NCBI GenBank assembly: GCA_031761405.1
Contig: JASEVX010000001.1
Coordinates: forward strand, 200,246,356 to 200,310,355
Reading direction: 5' to 3'
Length of the DNA stretch: 64,000 nucleotides
Source: Serripes groenlandicus
Lineage: Eukaryota; Mollusca; Bivalvia; Cardiida; Cardiidae
Shown here: positions 33,229 through 43,594 of the stretch, piece after piece
Layout: each line of letters opens with the position of its first letter
How positions within the stretch are numbered: position 1 is the first letter of the stretch
Made by a program: the position numbers and the translations under genes
The notes under the pieces: generated by a model
Database searches by the model: none
The model's input: only the letters and a program-made list of their open reading frames with translations
Told to the model about the DNA's origin: nothing

Positions 33229-33380
33229 ATGAGCGAGAAAAGCAACATTATGGACTCTGCGTAATGTATCGACCCAGATCAGCCTGCGCAGTCCACGCAG
33301 GCTAATCCGGGCCGACACATTCCGTCTTAGGGGGTATAGAGGTATAAAGAAATGATTCCTGAAACAGAAAATCCACAGGA
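33229..33380 (-). mobile_element. MITE family A, copy A9 (one arm plus internal block)
   Basis: Begins TGAGCGAGAAAAGCAACATT (terminal CGTCCCG lost) and stops after CAGAAAATCCACAGGA. The other arm is absent. Confidence 0.85.
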
Positions 33381-33883
33381 CAAAATAATAATAAGGTAAA
33401 GTAGTATTAGAAGAGCGGAGACAGAGGAATCCCACCCAGACGACCGGGGGGTGGATTGATTACATTACAAATATTCTTATTGTTTTAAGAAATGTTGACT
33501 AGCTGAGACAAGGACTAGACGAGATTTACTTTGGACGTGGGTTTGCAAGATTAAATAATCATATTAAGACTTTGTAATCTTATTTATTCACAGCGTCTGA
33601 CTCGATCAAAGAAATGGTATCATAAGTTTGCATCAAGTAAACCAATTTATACTCTAGGGTTGACTGCAACAAAGCTATAATTGTTCCATACTGCTGTTTT
33701 AAAATCTAATTAAGTCTTGAAGACGCACCACAATTGAAAGTAATAGAAAGCAAATGTGTTGTCTTGGTTTGCAAAGATGTTGATGTTGAAACGTCGAAAC
33801 ATGAGACAGAACGCTGTGTGATCACACTAGAGGTTTTTCAATCCGTCTATAATGATATAATTACAAACTGCACAATATGATCC
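33381..33883. other. no recognisable feature
   Basis: Unique-looking. No frame or dyad noted. Confidence 0.4.
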
Positions 33884-34047
33884 TGAGCTCTAGATAAAGA
33901 GCGGTTTGCTTGTTCTAAAATCCTTATTTTATCCGCTAGCCCTATGTTGTGGGTACTCAAAAGAATCGTCTCAATGAGACGATTCTTTTGAGCACCTACA
34001 ACATAGGGTTTGGTTGGATAATAAGAGAGATATTGTTGGGAAAAGAG
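33884..34047 (+). mobile_element. MITE family E, copy E2
   Basis: Left end GAGCTCTAGATAAAGAGCGG, then TCTAAAATCCTTATTTTATC. The palindrome at 33938-34012 is centred on CGTCTCA-A-TGAGACG, then AATAAGAGAGATATTGTTGG. The SINE at 34069 sits just after it. Confidence 0.86.
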
Positions 34048-34068
34048 CTGTTATATCGTGACATTGAT

Positions 34069-34277
34069 TTGTTGTGTTGGGGCTTTACGTCATTTTCAAC
34101 ATTATTTCAGTTATATCATGGCGACAGCTCACTTATTCATGAACCCTCGGTAAACAAACCTGTACTAGGCTAGGAAATATGCCTTGAACAAAATAGTACT
34201 CCACAATGACCACAGCGCTGCGACAGGGGATCGAACCCGGGATGCACGATTCTAAATCCCCATGGCGGATTCCCACT
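34069..34277 (-). mobile_element. SINE-1 copy with 12-bp target duplication
   Basis: Minus-strand B box GGGTTCGATCCCC, body TAGCCTAGTACAGGTTTGTT as in the copy at 16105, and 3' end GATATAACTGAAATAATG. Direct repeats CGTGACATTGAT lie at 34057-34068 and 34278-34289. The A-box part of the head is shortened. Confidence 0.88.
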
Positions 34278-34289
34278 CGTGACATTGAT

Positions 34290-34869
34290 ACGAGGCTGAT
34301 GGTTATATTGGCGATACTATGGAATACTATGCAATTAACACCTTCTATTAATTTAGATTTTAACTGGATCACTGTGATGTTAATGATGATAATATATAAG
34401 AAAAACTCTATATTAGTTGCGCAATTATAATACAATGATGTTAGTTTAAAAGAAAACAAATTCTCCAATATGAACAATGCATTTCATTACGAACGAATCA
34501 TTTATTCTTTTTAATGATAAGGAACAAAGGCAAATTCTATTAAATCGTGTTCGTCAAATCCTCTGAATTTTTTTTTTACAAACAAACTACGATTTTCCCG
34601 CGAATTAGCGGTACATGTTATATAGTTAAGCAAGTTTCATTACATTTATTGCAGATTGAAATGTCTTGTTGGCTGTCATTTAAACATCATTATACGAGGG
34701 AACGAGCTTGTTTATACCAGATTACTTTAACTTCCAACGGTAAAAAATGTCCGGTTACAGTGACACTTGATAGTACTGCAGCGGTAACAATGATATAAAA
34801 CTGCTCCAATATGAACTTCTTGGTTATTGTAGAGACGTCATGCTCTGGTTAGCATATATCATAAGCTTC
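34290..34869. other. no recognisable gene
   Basis: Overlapping opposed frames of up to 114 codons without motif. AT-rich. Confidence 0.45.
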
Positions 34870-35075
34870 TTAACTCTTTCAGCGTCACAGGCAATATCAA
34901 GGTTTTTTGTAAACAATGCTGATTCAGGTGAGACAGCTCGTAACGAGCTGTCTCACCTGAAATCAGCATTGTTTGCCTTTAAATAGTCCAAAACTTTCAT
35001 AAATTAAGAAATGGACACATTCGATTTTGAACATGGAAGAGTCTGCTTTAAACAATTCGACGCTGAAAGAGTTAA
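34870..35075. mobile_element. MITE family C, copy C1
   Basis: TTAACTCTTTCAGCG and CGCTGAAAGAGTTAA. Hairpin AAACAATGCTGATTCAGGTG...CAGCTC-GTAAC-GAGCTG...CATTGTTTGC. The half with GAACATGGAAGAGTCTGCTT is on the right. Confidence 0.92.
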
Positions 35076-36406
35076 AGCCCATTAGATAGTATACACTAAA
35101 ATTATCATGTACACGCATCTGACACGTGCAGATTATTTTAAGAGACATAATAACATACAGTGCAGTATCCTACAGTAGCTCATTCCGAAAAGACTATGTT
35201 GTTCATTAACGTGCTCAGAGTAAAGCTACGATACACATGAGGCCGTTTTGAAAAGGACCAGTACTTGACCCCTAGTTGAGTGAGAAACTCTTTAAAAGCC
35301 TCTAAGAAATGTCTAGAACCCTTTTCGGGATTTTAACCTCAGACCTCTGTTTTGATAGTGCACCATGATTACCACTAGACCCACGAGCCACCCCAATACG
35401 AGTCCGTCTGTAGATAAAGGTACGCGTTTGCTTTTCAGAACTGTGTATGTTCACATTGTGAATATATTCTGTCATCTCGGAATCGACACAAGATGACAGA
35501 ATTTTCTAACACGTGTTGGTAAGTAATATGGAAAAAAAAGCCAATTCGAAACTATTCCCATGTACGTGCTTATATATGACGATTATATCCCGAAGCTCTC
35601 CTTACTGTATTGAGAAAATACTTTTTATACATCACCCTCGCAAAGCAGAATATCATTCGATATTAATAAGCTAACTCCCAATTCTATTTTGATATTTAGA
35701 TCACTGAGGATTAGTGGAATTAATCTTCATATTCAACCTTTCTGTTTTGCATGTGAAGAACTTTCGGCCAAACTTTATGCTGCGTCCAAGCCTTAATGCC
35801 TTTCACATTTTCATCGCTGTGCAACACATGCCGACATCGCTAGCAATAAAACAACACGAAATCGCCTCCGTAGACAGTATTACACCCCTTTGTTTGCGAA
35901 TGCTACGGTATGCCTTTCGCTATCATTGTAATGACAAGGGATGCCCAGATATTGTTTAATTACTAAATGTCTTTTCTGCCGTGGTGGCACCATAGACACA
36001 CCCAACTGCACTCAACATTCTCTTTCGGAGTAGAGACGTCGACGACTAACCCCAACATCGACGACGCAGCACTGAGGAACGTTCCAGGTTCAAGTTCGCA
36101 CTGCCACTGACAAGGTAGGTGTATGATACCACCATGACAGTGAGCAGTCGTTAAAGTGTGATCAACTATGATCGTCGAAATATATATAAAAAAAAATGGA
36201 TTCAACCAAAGCTTTAAACTCAGATTCCCCGATTAGGTGTGGCGTGAACGATGTTCCCTATTATGGCATGAAATACGAGTAAGACATATGAATACAACAT
36301 GAATTAAATGCATTACGTTGTCAAAATATTCCATCGCCTCTTGGAGTTTATTTTTGAATTCTGCGGACATTTGAGCTTGGCCTGTCTCGGATGGTACTTA
36401 TCTGTA
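35076..36406. other. no gene; possible SINE head remnant
   Basis: On the minus strand around 35330-35395 there is a tRNA-like word set (GTGGGTCTAGTGGTAATCAT, GAGGTTAAAATCC). Two frames of 80 and 81 codons near 35714 and 36205 lack motifs. Confidence 0.4.
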
Positions 36407-36641
36407 TTAACCCTTTCCTCATATACATGTAGACGCTTTCTGACGCCTCTGCAGTAGACGGCTTTTTGAAAACATAGTGACAACAGAAGAAATTGCACAA
36501 AACGTGCAATTTCTCCTTTTGCCACAATGTTTTCTACTTTTTGCCATAGGTTATCCATTCAATTATCGAGATTTTCTATGTTTTGACAAAATACGTTCAA
36601 AGTCGTCTGCTGCAGAATTGTCGTATGAGGGAAAGGGTTAA
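36407..36641. mobile_element. MITE family B, copy B10
   Basis: TTAACCCTTTCCTC and GAGGGAAAGGGTTAA. The hairpin at 36468-36534 has GCAC-AAAAC-GTGC at the tip instead of GCTC...GAGC. This is a paired change on both arms, shared with B11 and B20. Confidence 0.93.
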
Positions 36642-36645
36642 AAGT

Positions 36646-36910
36646 ACGAGCCGTCTCGCGAAAAGACCAACATCATGGCATCTGCGTAATGTATCGAACC
36701 AGATCAGCCTGCGCAGTCCGCGCAGCCTGATCCGGGCCGACACATTCCGTCTCAGCGGGATAGAGGTATAGAGTAATGAGTCATGAAACAGAAAATCCAC
36801 AATAGGAGAAAGGTGTCTATCCGGGTAAGCCTGCGCGGCATGCTTAGGCTGATCCGGGTCGATAATTTACGCAGAGTGATCAATGTTGGTTTTTCTCGCG
36901 GGACGGCTCA
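36646..36910 (-). mobile_element. MITE family A, copy A10, full length
   Basis: Only 4 bp separate it from B10. Ends CGAGCCGTCTCGCG and GCGGGACGGCTCA, with TA outside each. All arm and internal blocks are present. Confidence 0.93.
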
Positions 36911-36928
36911 TACACAAATAGACATTTG

Positions 36929-37143
36929 TTTAACCCTTTCAGCGTCGAATTGTTTAAAGTAGACTCTTCCATGTTCAAAATCGGGCGTCTCCATTTCTCA
37001 TATAATACACTTTTGGACTATTTTGATAACTAAAAGGCAAACAATGCTGATTTCAGGTGAGACAGCTCGTTACGAGCTGACTCGCCTGGAATCAGTATTG
37101 TTTGCAAAAACCTGAATATTGCCTTCGGCGCTGAAAGAGTTAA
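36929..37143. mobile_element. MITE family C, copy C2
   Basis: TTAACCCTTTCAGCGTCGAA and CGCTGAAAGAGTTAA. The left end has CCCTTT, intermediate between families B and C. Hairpin at 37037-37105 with 32-bp arms and loop GTTAC. Confidence 0.93.
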
Positions 37144-37280
37144 TCACACCAACATCAACATAACGCAGTTATGGTTTTTGCGGTAATGATACGCTTTTGT
37201 TCCCATTATCTGGAGTCTTCTTCACACAACACTGGTGTAACTGTAATCTGTGTTAAACATTGGTTACAACTGTTTGCAAC

Positions 37281-37508
37281 TTAACACTTTCCCTCATATA
37301 GACGCTTTCTGACGCCTCTGCAGCAGACGGCTATTTGAAAACATAGTGACAGAAGAAGAAATTGCACAAAACGTGCAATTTCTCCTTTTGCCACAATGTT
37401 TTCCACTTTTAGTCATAGGTTATCCATTCAATTATAGATTTTCTATTTTTTGGCAAAATATGTTCAAAGTCGTCTGCTGCAGAATAGTCGTATGAGGGAA
37501 AGGGATAA
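37281..37508. mobile_element. MITE family B, copy B11
   Basis: TTAACACTTTCCCTCATATAG, right end GAGGGAAAGGGATAA. GCAC/GTGC hairpin tip as in B10. Confidence 0.9.
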
Positions 37509-37531
37509 TAGATTTCCGTTCATGGTGCTTT

Positions 37532-37722
37532 GTAACCATTTCCCACATGCAATAAATTTCAGCATATAACTAAAACATCTTGGCGAACATATGATAAAAT
37601 CTTTTCTTACTGAAGTATCAGTATTGCATAGAATTGAAAACATTGTGACAAAAGGTGAAATTGCTCATTTTGAGCATTTTCTTTTTTTCCCACTGTGTTT
37701 TCAAAAGTGGGAACGGGATTAT
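37532..37722. mobile_element. MITE family B, copy B12 (degenerate)
   Basis: GTAACCATTTCCCACATGC at left, GGGAACGGGATTA at right. The central GAAATTGCTC-ATTTT-GAGCA hairpin is readable, and the right arm is internally deleted. Confidence 0.7.
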
Positions 37723-37846
37723 TTTTGTAAAAAGTATTCAAAACATTCTTTTCAAAGGAGTTTTTGACATCATTTAAACTGTTATTACACTTTAATATCA
37801 CCTAGGAACCATTTCTTAGAGTAATGGTAGAATAATCTCTGTAGGA

Positions 37847-38104
37847 AGTCTCGCGATAAAAACCAAAAGTGTTGACTCTGCGTAACGTATCGACCCAGAT
37901 CAGCCTAAGCATGCCGCACAGGCGAACCCGGACAGACACTTTTCGTCTCATGTGGATTTTCTATTTCAGGAATCATTACTCTATATATCTAGCCACTAGA
38001 GACGGAATATGTCGGCCCGGATCAGTCTGCACGGACTGCGCAAGCTGATCTGGGTCGATACATTACGCAGAGGCCATACTGTTGGTTTTCTCGCTGAACG
38101 GCTC
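37847..38104 (+). mobile_element. MITE family A, copy A11
   Basis: The left terminus is reduced to GTCTCGCGATAAAAACC; the right terminus is CGCTGAACGGCTC. The internal block and arms are otherwise complete. Confidence 0.9.
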
Positions 38105-38375
38105 TCGTCATCTTGTTATCCTCCATGATCAAGAAGTAAACACAATTTCAACCTAAAGACATACTATTTACATACTTTAGATAGTCGACGAATTTCGAAA
38201 AAAACACCACAAGGTGTTCGAAAACATAATTCCAAAATATCGTAAGTACAGTATGGTTATAGATGCAAGTTTGAAAGTTGCATTTATGTGGAATTGGTTG
38301 TCGATTCAAAGGTTTTTGAATATTTTTAAGTGTAGACTATAGATAACACTTTCATCGATATACATATAGCTGGGC

Positions 38376-38669
38376 CGAGGCTCCGGTAGCTCAGTCGTTA
38401 TCGACGCGGGCTGTCAATCAAGATGTTGTGAGTTCGAATCCTAGCTCCGCCAACATTCCTTCCGACGTTTAACAAAAGTCACTGCGACAAGCATCATTCG
38501 TCTTTTACCAATGTGTTAACAGTCTATGTGCAAAATGCAACCAGTTGCTTGGAAAGTATGATGTGTGCAGTACTGGTGTGAGAAAGCTAGGAAACACATG
38601 AGTTGGTGAACTGGCCGCTATTATATGAATTCTTTTTAAAAACGGCGTTAAACCCCAATCAATCAATCT
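38376..38669 (+). mobile_element. SINE-1 copy, full length
   Basis: A-box region CTCCGGTAGCTCAGTCGTTA and B box GAGTTCGAATCC are 30-40 bp apart as in tRNA genes. Body CCAGTTGCTTGGAAAGTATG, GTACTGGTGTGAGAAAGC, then AACGGCGTTAAACCCC and an AATCAATCAATC tail. Best-preserved head in the window. Confidence 0.9.
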
Positions 38670-38846
38670 CTGTCCATCTGGCTATTCGTCAAGGATACAC
38701 ATAATGGAGTTTTGACATGCTACACATGTTTCATTAGAAAGTTTTGATTAATTATTCGATCTTTCAACTTTTAAAACATTACATAATTCGTATATCATCT
38801 AGTCATTATGCACAATTGCTATGGAAGAACATGTTGGGGTCATATA

Positions 38847-39104
38847 TGAGCCGTTCCACAAGACAACCAACATCATGGCATCTGCGTAATGTATCGACCC
38901 AGATCAGCTTGCACAGTCCGCCCAGACTGATCCGGGCCGACACATTCCGTCCCAGGGTGATAGAGGTATAAAATAAGGATTCATAAAACAGAAAATCCAC
39001 AGGAGGCGAAAAGTTTGGGTAAGCCTGTGCGGCATGCTTAGGCTGATCCGGGTCGATACTTTTCGCAGATACCACAATGTTGGTTTTATCGCGGGATTAT
39101 GCAT
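38847..39104 (-). mobile_element. MITE family A, copy A12
   Basis: Left end TGAGCCGTTCCACA. The right end is damaged (GCGGGATTATGCA). The internal block ACAGAAAATCCACAGGAGGC is intact. Confidence 0.9.
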
Positions 39105-39109
39105 ATCGT

Positions 39110-39290
39110 CGGTCCCTGGTTCCAAAGGGATTCGAATTTCGTGATGAACAGGCTTTTCCCTTTGCATAATACCACTCAAACCAAACGAGATCTGGTTAAG
39201 TTTCCAGGTTGTAGACAGCGAACGTGATTAAAAATGAGCTAACAGCTTGTGTCGCAATCAATGTAGAATAAATCAGTGTCAACTAAATGT
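39110..39290 (+). mobile_element. SINE-2 remnant
   Basis: Shares with the copy at 53700 the blocks TCCCTGGTTCCAAAGG, GATTCGAAT, AAGTTTCCAGG, AGACAGCGAACGTGATTA and GCTTGTGTCGCAATCAATGTA, then AATAAATCAGT. The A-box end is lost against A12. Confidence 0.65.
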
Positions 39291-39426
39291 CGCCTTTAAG
39301 ATATTAAACAATATCACTGCTTATTTACATAGAAGTGTTGTGTGGTCACTTACCTGTCAGTCTATTGGCAGCAAACGTAGACTGTAGATGACGAATACGA
39401 ATACGAACAAGTTAAGTTTGTTTAGT

Positions 39427-39657
39427 TTAACCCTTTCCCGTCATTCGACAATTCTGCAGCAGACCAATTTGAACATATTTTGTCAAAAAATAGAAAATCT
39501 CTATAATTGAATGGATAACCTATGACTTAAAGTGGAAAACATTGTGGCAACAGGAGAAATTGCTCGTTTTGAGCAATTTCTTCTTTTGTCACTATGTTTT
39601 TAAAAGGCCGTCTTCTGCAGAGGCGTCAGAAAGCGTCTAAATGACGGAAAGGGTTAA
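39427..39657. mobile_element. MITE family B, copy B13, full length
   Basis: TTAACCCTTTCCCGTCATTCG and GACGGAAAGGGTTAA: both ends carry the matching CGTCAT/ATGACG variant. Hairpin AATTGCTC-GTTTT-GAGCAATT. Confidence 0.93.
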
Positions 39658-39659
39658 CA

Positions 39660-40040
39660 TTTATAATGGACCATTAAGGTCCCATTCATCACCTTTGCCT
39701 TAATGTCACATTGTCTCAGGATTATTTGAACTTTCACTTTATATTTAACACCATTCATTAGACTTGTCTGGAATCTTCATTATTATTCGGTCACGTCCTT
39801 TAGGAAAAAGACATTTGACAGTTCTGAACAGTGCGGGTTCAGATCACAATGAGCATCCACTAAGTCTTCGACTTATATATGTGTGTACAGTGTAGAACTT
39901 TATCATACTGTGTGATGATCATGCTGATTTAGATTTACGTAATTCGTCAAAACCAACTTGTACCATTTTGCAGGAACCCGCTTATTGAATAGTTCCCAAC
40001 TGAATAGCAACATACGGTACGCACTATGTTTACAGTTGCG
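39660..40040. other. no recognisable feature
   Basis: Unique-looking sequence before the 10-bp repeat. Confidence 0.4.
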
Positions 40041-40042
40041 GG

Positions 40043-40133
40043 CTAGTCTTTGCTAGTCTTTGCTAGTCTTTGCTAGTCTTTGCTAGTCTTTGCTAGTCTT
40101 TGCTAGTCTTTGCTAGTCTTTGCTATAATTTGT
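40043..40133. repeat. minisatellite, 10-bp unit, about 8-9 copies
   Basis: TGCTAGTCTT is repeated head to tail without change except at the final unit (TGCTATAATT). Perfect copies suggest recent expansion. Confidence 0.95.
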
Positions 40134-40203
40134 TGAATAAGTCCCGGATTAGGCTACACTGACCTGCAGGATAAATTTGGTCTACATTGTTCAAAACCGT
40201 AGT

Positions 40204-40440
40204 TTAACCATTTCCAACAAAATTGACGTAAATTCTGACGCCTTTGCAGCAGACGGCTTTTGTTAATAATGTGGCAAAAGAAGAAATTACACATAATGAC
40301 CAATTTCTCCCTTTTTCACAATGTTTTCAACTGTTTCCAAAAATGTTACTTTCATTTTAACACATTTTTCACATATTTGATTTGCCTATATAATTTCAAA
40401 GTCGTCTGCTGCAGTTTTGTTGTATTAAGGAAAGAGTTAA
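40204..40440. mobile_element. MITE family B, copy B14
   Basis: TTAACCATTTCCAAC and AAGGAAAGAGTTAA. The hairpin is weakened (AAATTACAC...CCAATTTCTCC). Confidence 0.85.
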
Positions 40441-40557
40441 TGCCGTATACTACCCTTCGACTGCTGTAGCTGATGTTGTGAAGCATGTGGCAACGCCATC
40501 CTATCAGGTTCTATACTGTTGACTGACCAACATATCAAGTTTGCCTCAATATTCCTA

Positions 40558-40623
40558 AAAATTGACTCTTCCAAATGCAAAGTTGCACGAGTCAATTTTA
40601 AAACTTCAGCATTGAAAGGGTTA
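40558..40623. mobile_element. MITE family C fragment, copy C6
   Basis: Carries ATTGACTCTTCCAAATGCAA and ends GCATTGAAAGGGTTAA. The hairpin and other end are gone. Confidence 0.5.
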
Positions 40624-40802
40624 AATCAAGAAGCGGGACTGGACTATACCTTTGACATGGCGAGTCATGATGAAAAACGGTGTGTTATAGGAATTCAACA
40701 GTATTGAATTTTACTCGGATGTGTTGTCTTTTTGAACATGAGCTTGATACAAAAGAACAATGTTAAACATACAGCATTTTGTAAATGATATGAATCATCA
40801 GA

Positions 40803-41006
40803 TGAGTCGTTCGAAAAGAAAACCAACATTATGGACTCATTTCGTCTCAGGGGGGATAGAGATATAAAGTAATGATTCCTGGAACTGAAAAATCCGCATG
40901 AGGCGAAAAGTGTTTGTCCTGGTTAGCCTGCGCTGCATGCTTATGCTGATCCGATTCGATATATTACGCAAAGTCAACAATGTTGGTTTTCTCGTGGAAC
41001 GGCTCA
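40803..41006 (-). mobile_element. MITE family A, copy A13 (left arm deleted)
   Basis: TGAGTCGTTCGAAAAGAAAA at left jumps from TATGGACTC to ATTTCGTCTCAGG, losing about 60 bp of arm. The right end GGAACGGCTCA is intact. Confidence 0.88.
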
Positions 41007-41574
41007 GGAAGGCCTACATGTATTGCTGATATGGATCATTTCTGAACGTTAATGAAATATGCTCTCTTTCTTTCAATTTACACATTGCAAATAGTATTCG
41101 AAGCTGCTTAAATCCATACCTTGCATTTTAGGAGAACTTAAAATGCATTTCAATCTAATTAGTTCGTGATAGATATAATTAAGTTTTACAAAATTAAACA
41201 TTTTTGGCTCAACATTCTCATTGGAGATGTAAATTATTTTAATGTCTATTCTAATTTAGTACATTTTGATTGACAGGTCTATTTCTTATGTTAGAAATTA
41301 TGAGAGATTTTGATTGGAATGGTTGAATTTTACTAGTAGTCTTTACCAGCGAAATCATTTATCTTATCAACACCTGGTTGTTATTATGCGCAAGTTTTAT
41401 TTGGATCACCTACAATCAGAGATGACAAGGTTATCATTTATATACTGTGACATCCTCGTTGGGCCACATTACCTGGAGCATGTCACAGCCACAGAAGTTG
41501 ATCCGACATTGATTCCGTAGTGCATGATAAAACAAGATCTAGAACGTCCCAAGCGAACGTCAAGCACGTCTGGT
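41007..41574. other. no recognisable feature
   Basis: AT-rich. A 68-codon frame at 41314 has no motif. Confidence 0.4.
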
Positions 41575-41821
41575 TTTTTTTCTAAGTCGAAAAAGGGGTA
41601 TTTCTGAATAACTATTAAAGCCAGGGATATGTGACTTAGTCAAGACATGTGCATCGTACCTAGAAACATGTGAACCATGATTAATTTGAAAATGTTGAAC
41701 GTTTTTTTTTAGTTATGAGGTAAGGTTAAAGTTTTTGACGACGCAGACGACGACGTCGACGTCGCGAAGGGTATCACAATACCTCGACTTTTGTTTTCTT
41801 CGCAAAACAGACGAGCTAAAA
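41575..41821 (+). repeat. family L repeat, copy L1
   Basis: Contains GTTATGAGGTAAGGTTAA, a GACGACGCAGACGACGACG tract and the end CAAAACAGACGAGCTAAAAA. It matches the reverse complement of 57984-58203. I know this GACGAGCTAAAAA type from other mollusc sequence. Confidence 0.7.
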
Positions 41822-41907
41822 ATCTCAGTCGTGTGTTATCGAATGTGTAATCAGACCGTTGTATTGTAGTGGCACACAAGTAGTTATGAAAACAAAATCG
41901 CTGTCAT

Positions 41908-42028
41908 TTCTAGTGTCATTGCTCGAACATAATTTGTATTGATACATTAGTACGACGACAAGCTGTCATATCTAGAGTCATTGCTCGAACATAATTCTAT
42001 TGATACATTAATACGACGACAAGCTGAC
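41908..42028. repeat. tandem duplication, 2 units of about 62 bp
   Basis: Units CTGTCAT(T/A)TCTAG(T/A)GTCATTG then CTCGAACATAATT and GATACATTA(G/A)TACGACGACA. Confidence 0.85.
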
Positions 42029-42212
42029 AGTGATATAAGACAGGACTGTTTTACTAACACGTCCCGTATGGTTATGGAAGCACTATAACTTTTAACGATG
42101 TATTAACTCTATAACGGTAGATGGTGGGTTTGTAGAAAGGTCCAACATTATCGTTACATAAGTTCGTGCCTTGTTGTGGTATAACAGAGGACCAGTTGAG
42201 GAGTGAACTTGT

Positions 42213-42374
42213 CCTTTTCCAAAAATATCTCTGCTATTACCCAACCAAACCCTATGCTGTGGTAACTCATAAGAATCGTCTCACTGAGACGATTCTTTTG
42301 AGTTACCACAGCATAGGGTTTGAGTGACAATTATGGAATTCATAACATGAACAATGCCCCTTATCTGGAGCTCT
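42213..42374 (-). mobile_element. MITE family E, copy E3
   Basis: The palindrome at 42247-42321 has 37-bp arms around one central C. Both arms carry the same variant CTATGCTGTGGTAACTCA where E1, E2 and E4 have CTATGTTGTGGGTACTCA. Flank block CATGAACAATGCCCCTTATC, then GGAGCTC. Confidence 0.88.
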
Positions 42375-43210
42375 GGTATAAACATGTTTCTTCAAAACTC
42401 TGTGATACAGTTATTGTCCTTGACAATCGATTACCTTTAGTCGAAACGAAATATGATTTCTCGTTGTAAACGGAAAAGTTGTGTAGTTATTAAATGCAGG
42501 GCAGATAACCTAAGTAGAACATACATCGCGAGTTATGCTTTTTATTTTGCACAAAAATAGAATGTAAAAAATGATTTGCTTGAGTTTTTAAAATGCCGAA
42601 TATGATTAAAGCGACAAGAAATGACAAATTGGTTCTTATTGACTTTTCCGCCTGCCTTTGCAATGCTTGCGTGTAGCTAATACATTTATAATATTTGCAT
42701 AGGTATGGAATATAGTTTCTGTATCATTAAATGTACACTTATTTCACCAGTTTTATTTAACCATAATAACCAAACGTATTTAATGTGTATCGACATGCTT
42801 TTGTTTTAATTGACAAATACCTAAAAACAGATGAATTGTCTTTTTTGTTTTATCGAAGAGAACATTTATATTTTAGATAGGCAAGTTAGTTTCTAAGATA
42901 ATGCGATTCTAAAGCCAATTCTCGAGCCTATTACGAGACAATTATCAGTTTTCTAGCAGAGTCAGATGCAGTTCATGTCGAAATTAAAGGAATAAATATT
43001 CTATTTATCTTGTACTCTCCATGTATGTTCTAATTTTCATCGCGTTTATTATCAATTTTGAGTCAGTGCGTCAAAAGTTACTTCAGCCATTATCATCGTA
43101 TCTTAAGTGACACAGATTTCCAGGTCTGTAGAGACACACATGTTGTAGACCCACCCGGTCTTTACCTAATAACTCTGATAGTAGTTTGCTGTAATTCATT
43201 TATTGATTTG
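42375..43210. other. no recognisable feature
   Basis: AT-rich unique-looking sequence. No frame longer than about 60 codons until 43058. Confidence 0.4.
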
Positions 43211-43214
43211 AAAC

Positions 43215-43410
43215 GTCGGGCAGTATGTCTGTCTGTCGGTCGGTCGGAAGCCATATTTTGTCCGGCCTATTTCTTACAAACCACTGGGTGGAATTCAATA
43301 ACATTTTACATGAAGCTTCTATACCAAGAGGAGATGTACATATCCTAAAGGGGTTACAATTGCATGATATTTTACAGAGTTATGGCCCTTTTACTAATTA
43401 AGTTATGGTG
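43215..43410 (+). repeat. family N dispersed repeat
   Basis: GTCTGTCTGTCGGTCGGTCGG then CCACTGGGTGGAATTCAATA, CATGAAGCTTCTATACCAAG, AGGAGATGTACAT and AGAGTTATGGCCC. I recognise this word series as a common mollusc repeat, from memory only. The 96-codon frame over it is not evidence of a gene. Confidence 0.6.
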
Positions 43411-43446
43411 TGAATTGGTCCAATGAAGAGAGTATGGAAAACATTT

Positions 43447-43594
43447 CGAGGGCTTGGCGTGAAAAGGTTGGAATTAAATACCTATTTTGAAAACCCTGAT
43501 TTAGGGGCAATTTTGACCTCTTTGTAAACAATGCGAATTTAGGGGCCATTGCTCAGAACGAGCAATGGCACCTATATTTCCATTGTTTACCAAA
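43447..43594. mobile_element. MITE family D, copy D2 (right half missing)
   Basis: Left end CGAGGGCTTGGCGTGAAAAG and a central hairpin at 43524-43590 with the same 31-bp arms and AGAAC loop as D1. It then stops where E4 begins. Confidence 0.85.

Noticed and set aside
36182..36205. Start of an 80-codon minus frame (35963-36205) with Cys and His residues
   Set aside because: No spaced zinc-binding pattern or similarity that I recognise; AT-rich flanks and no splice context.
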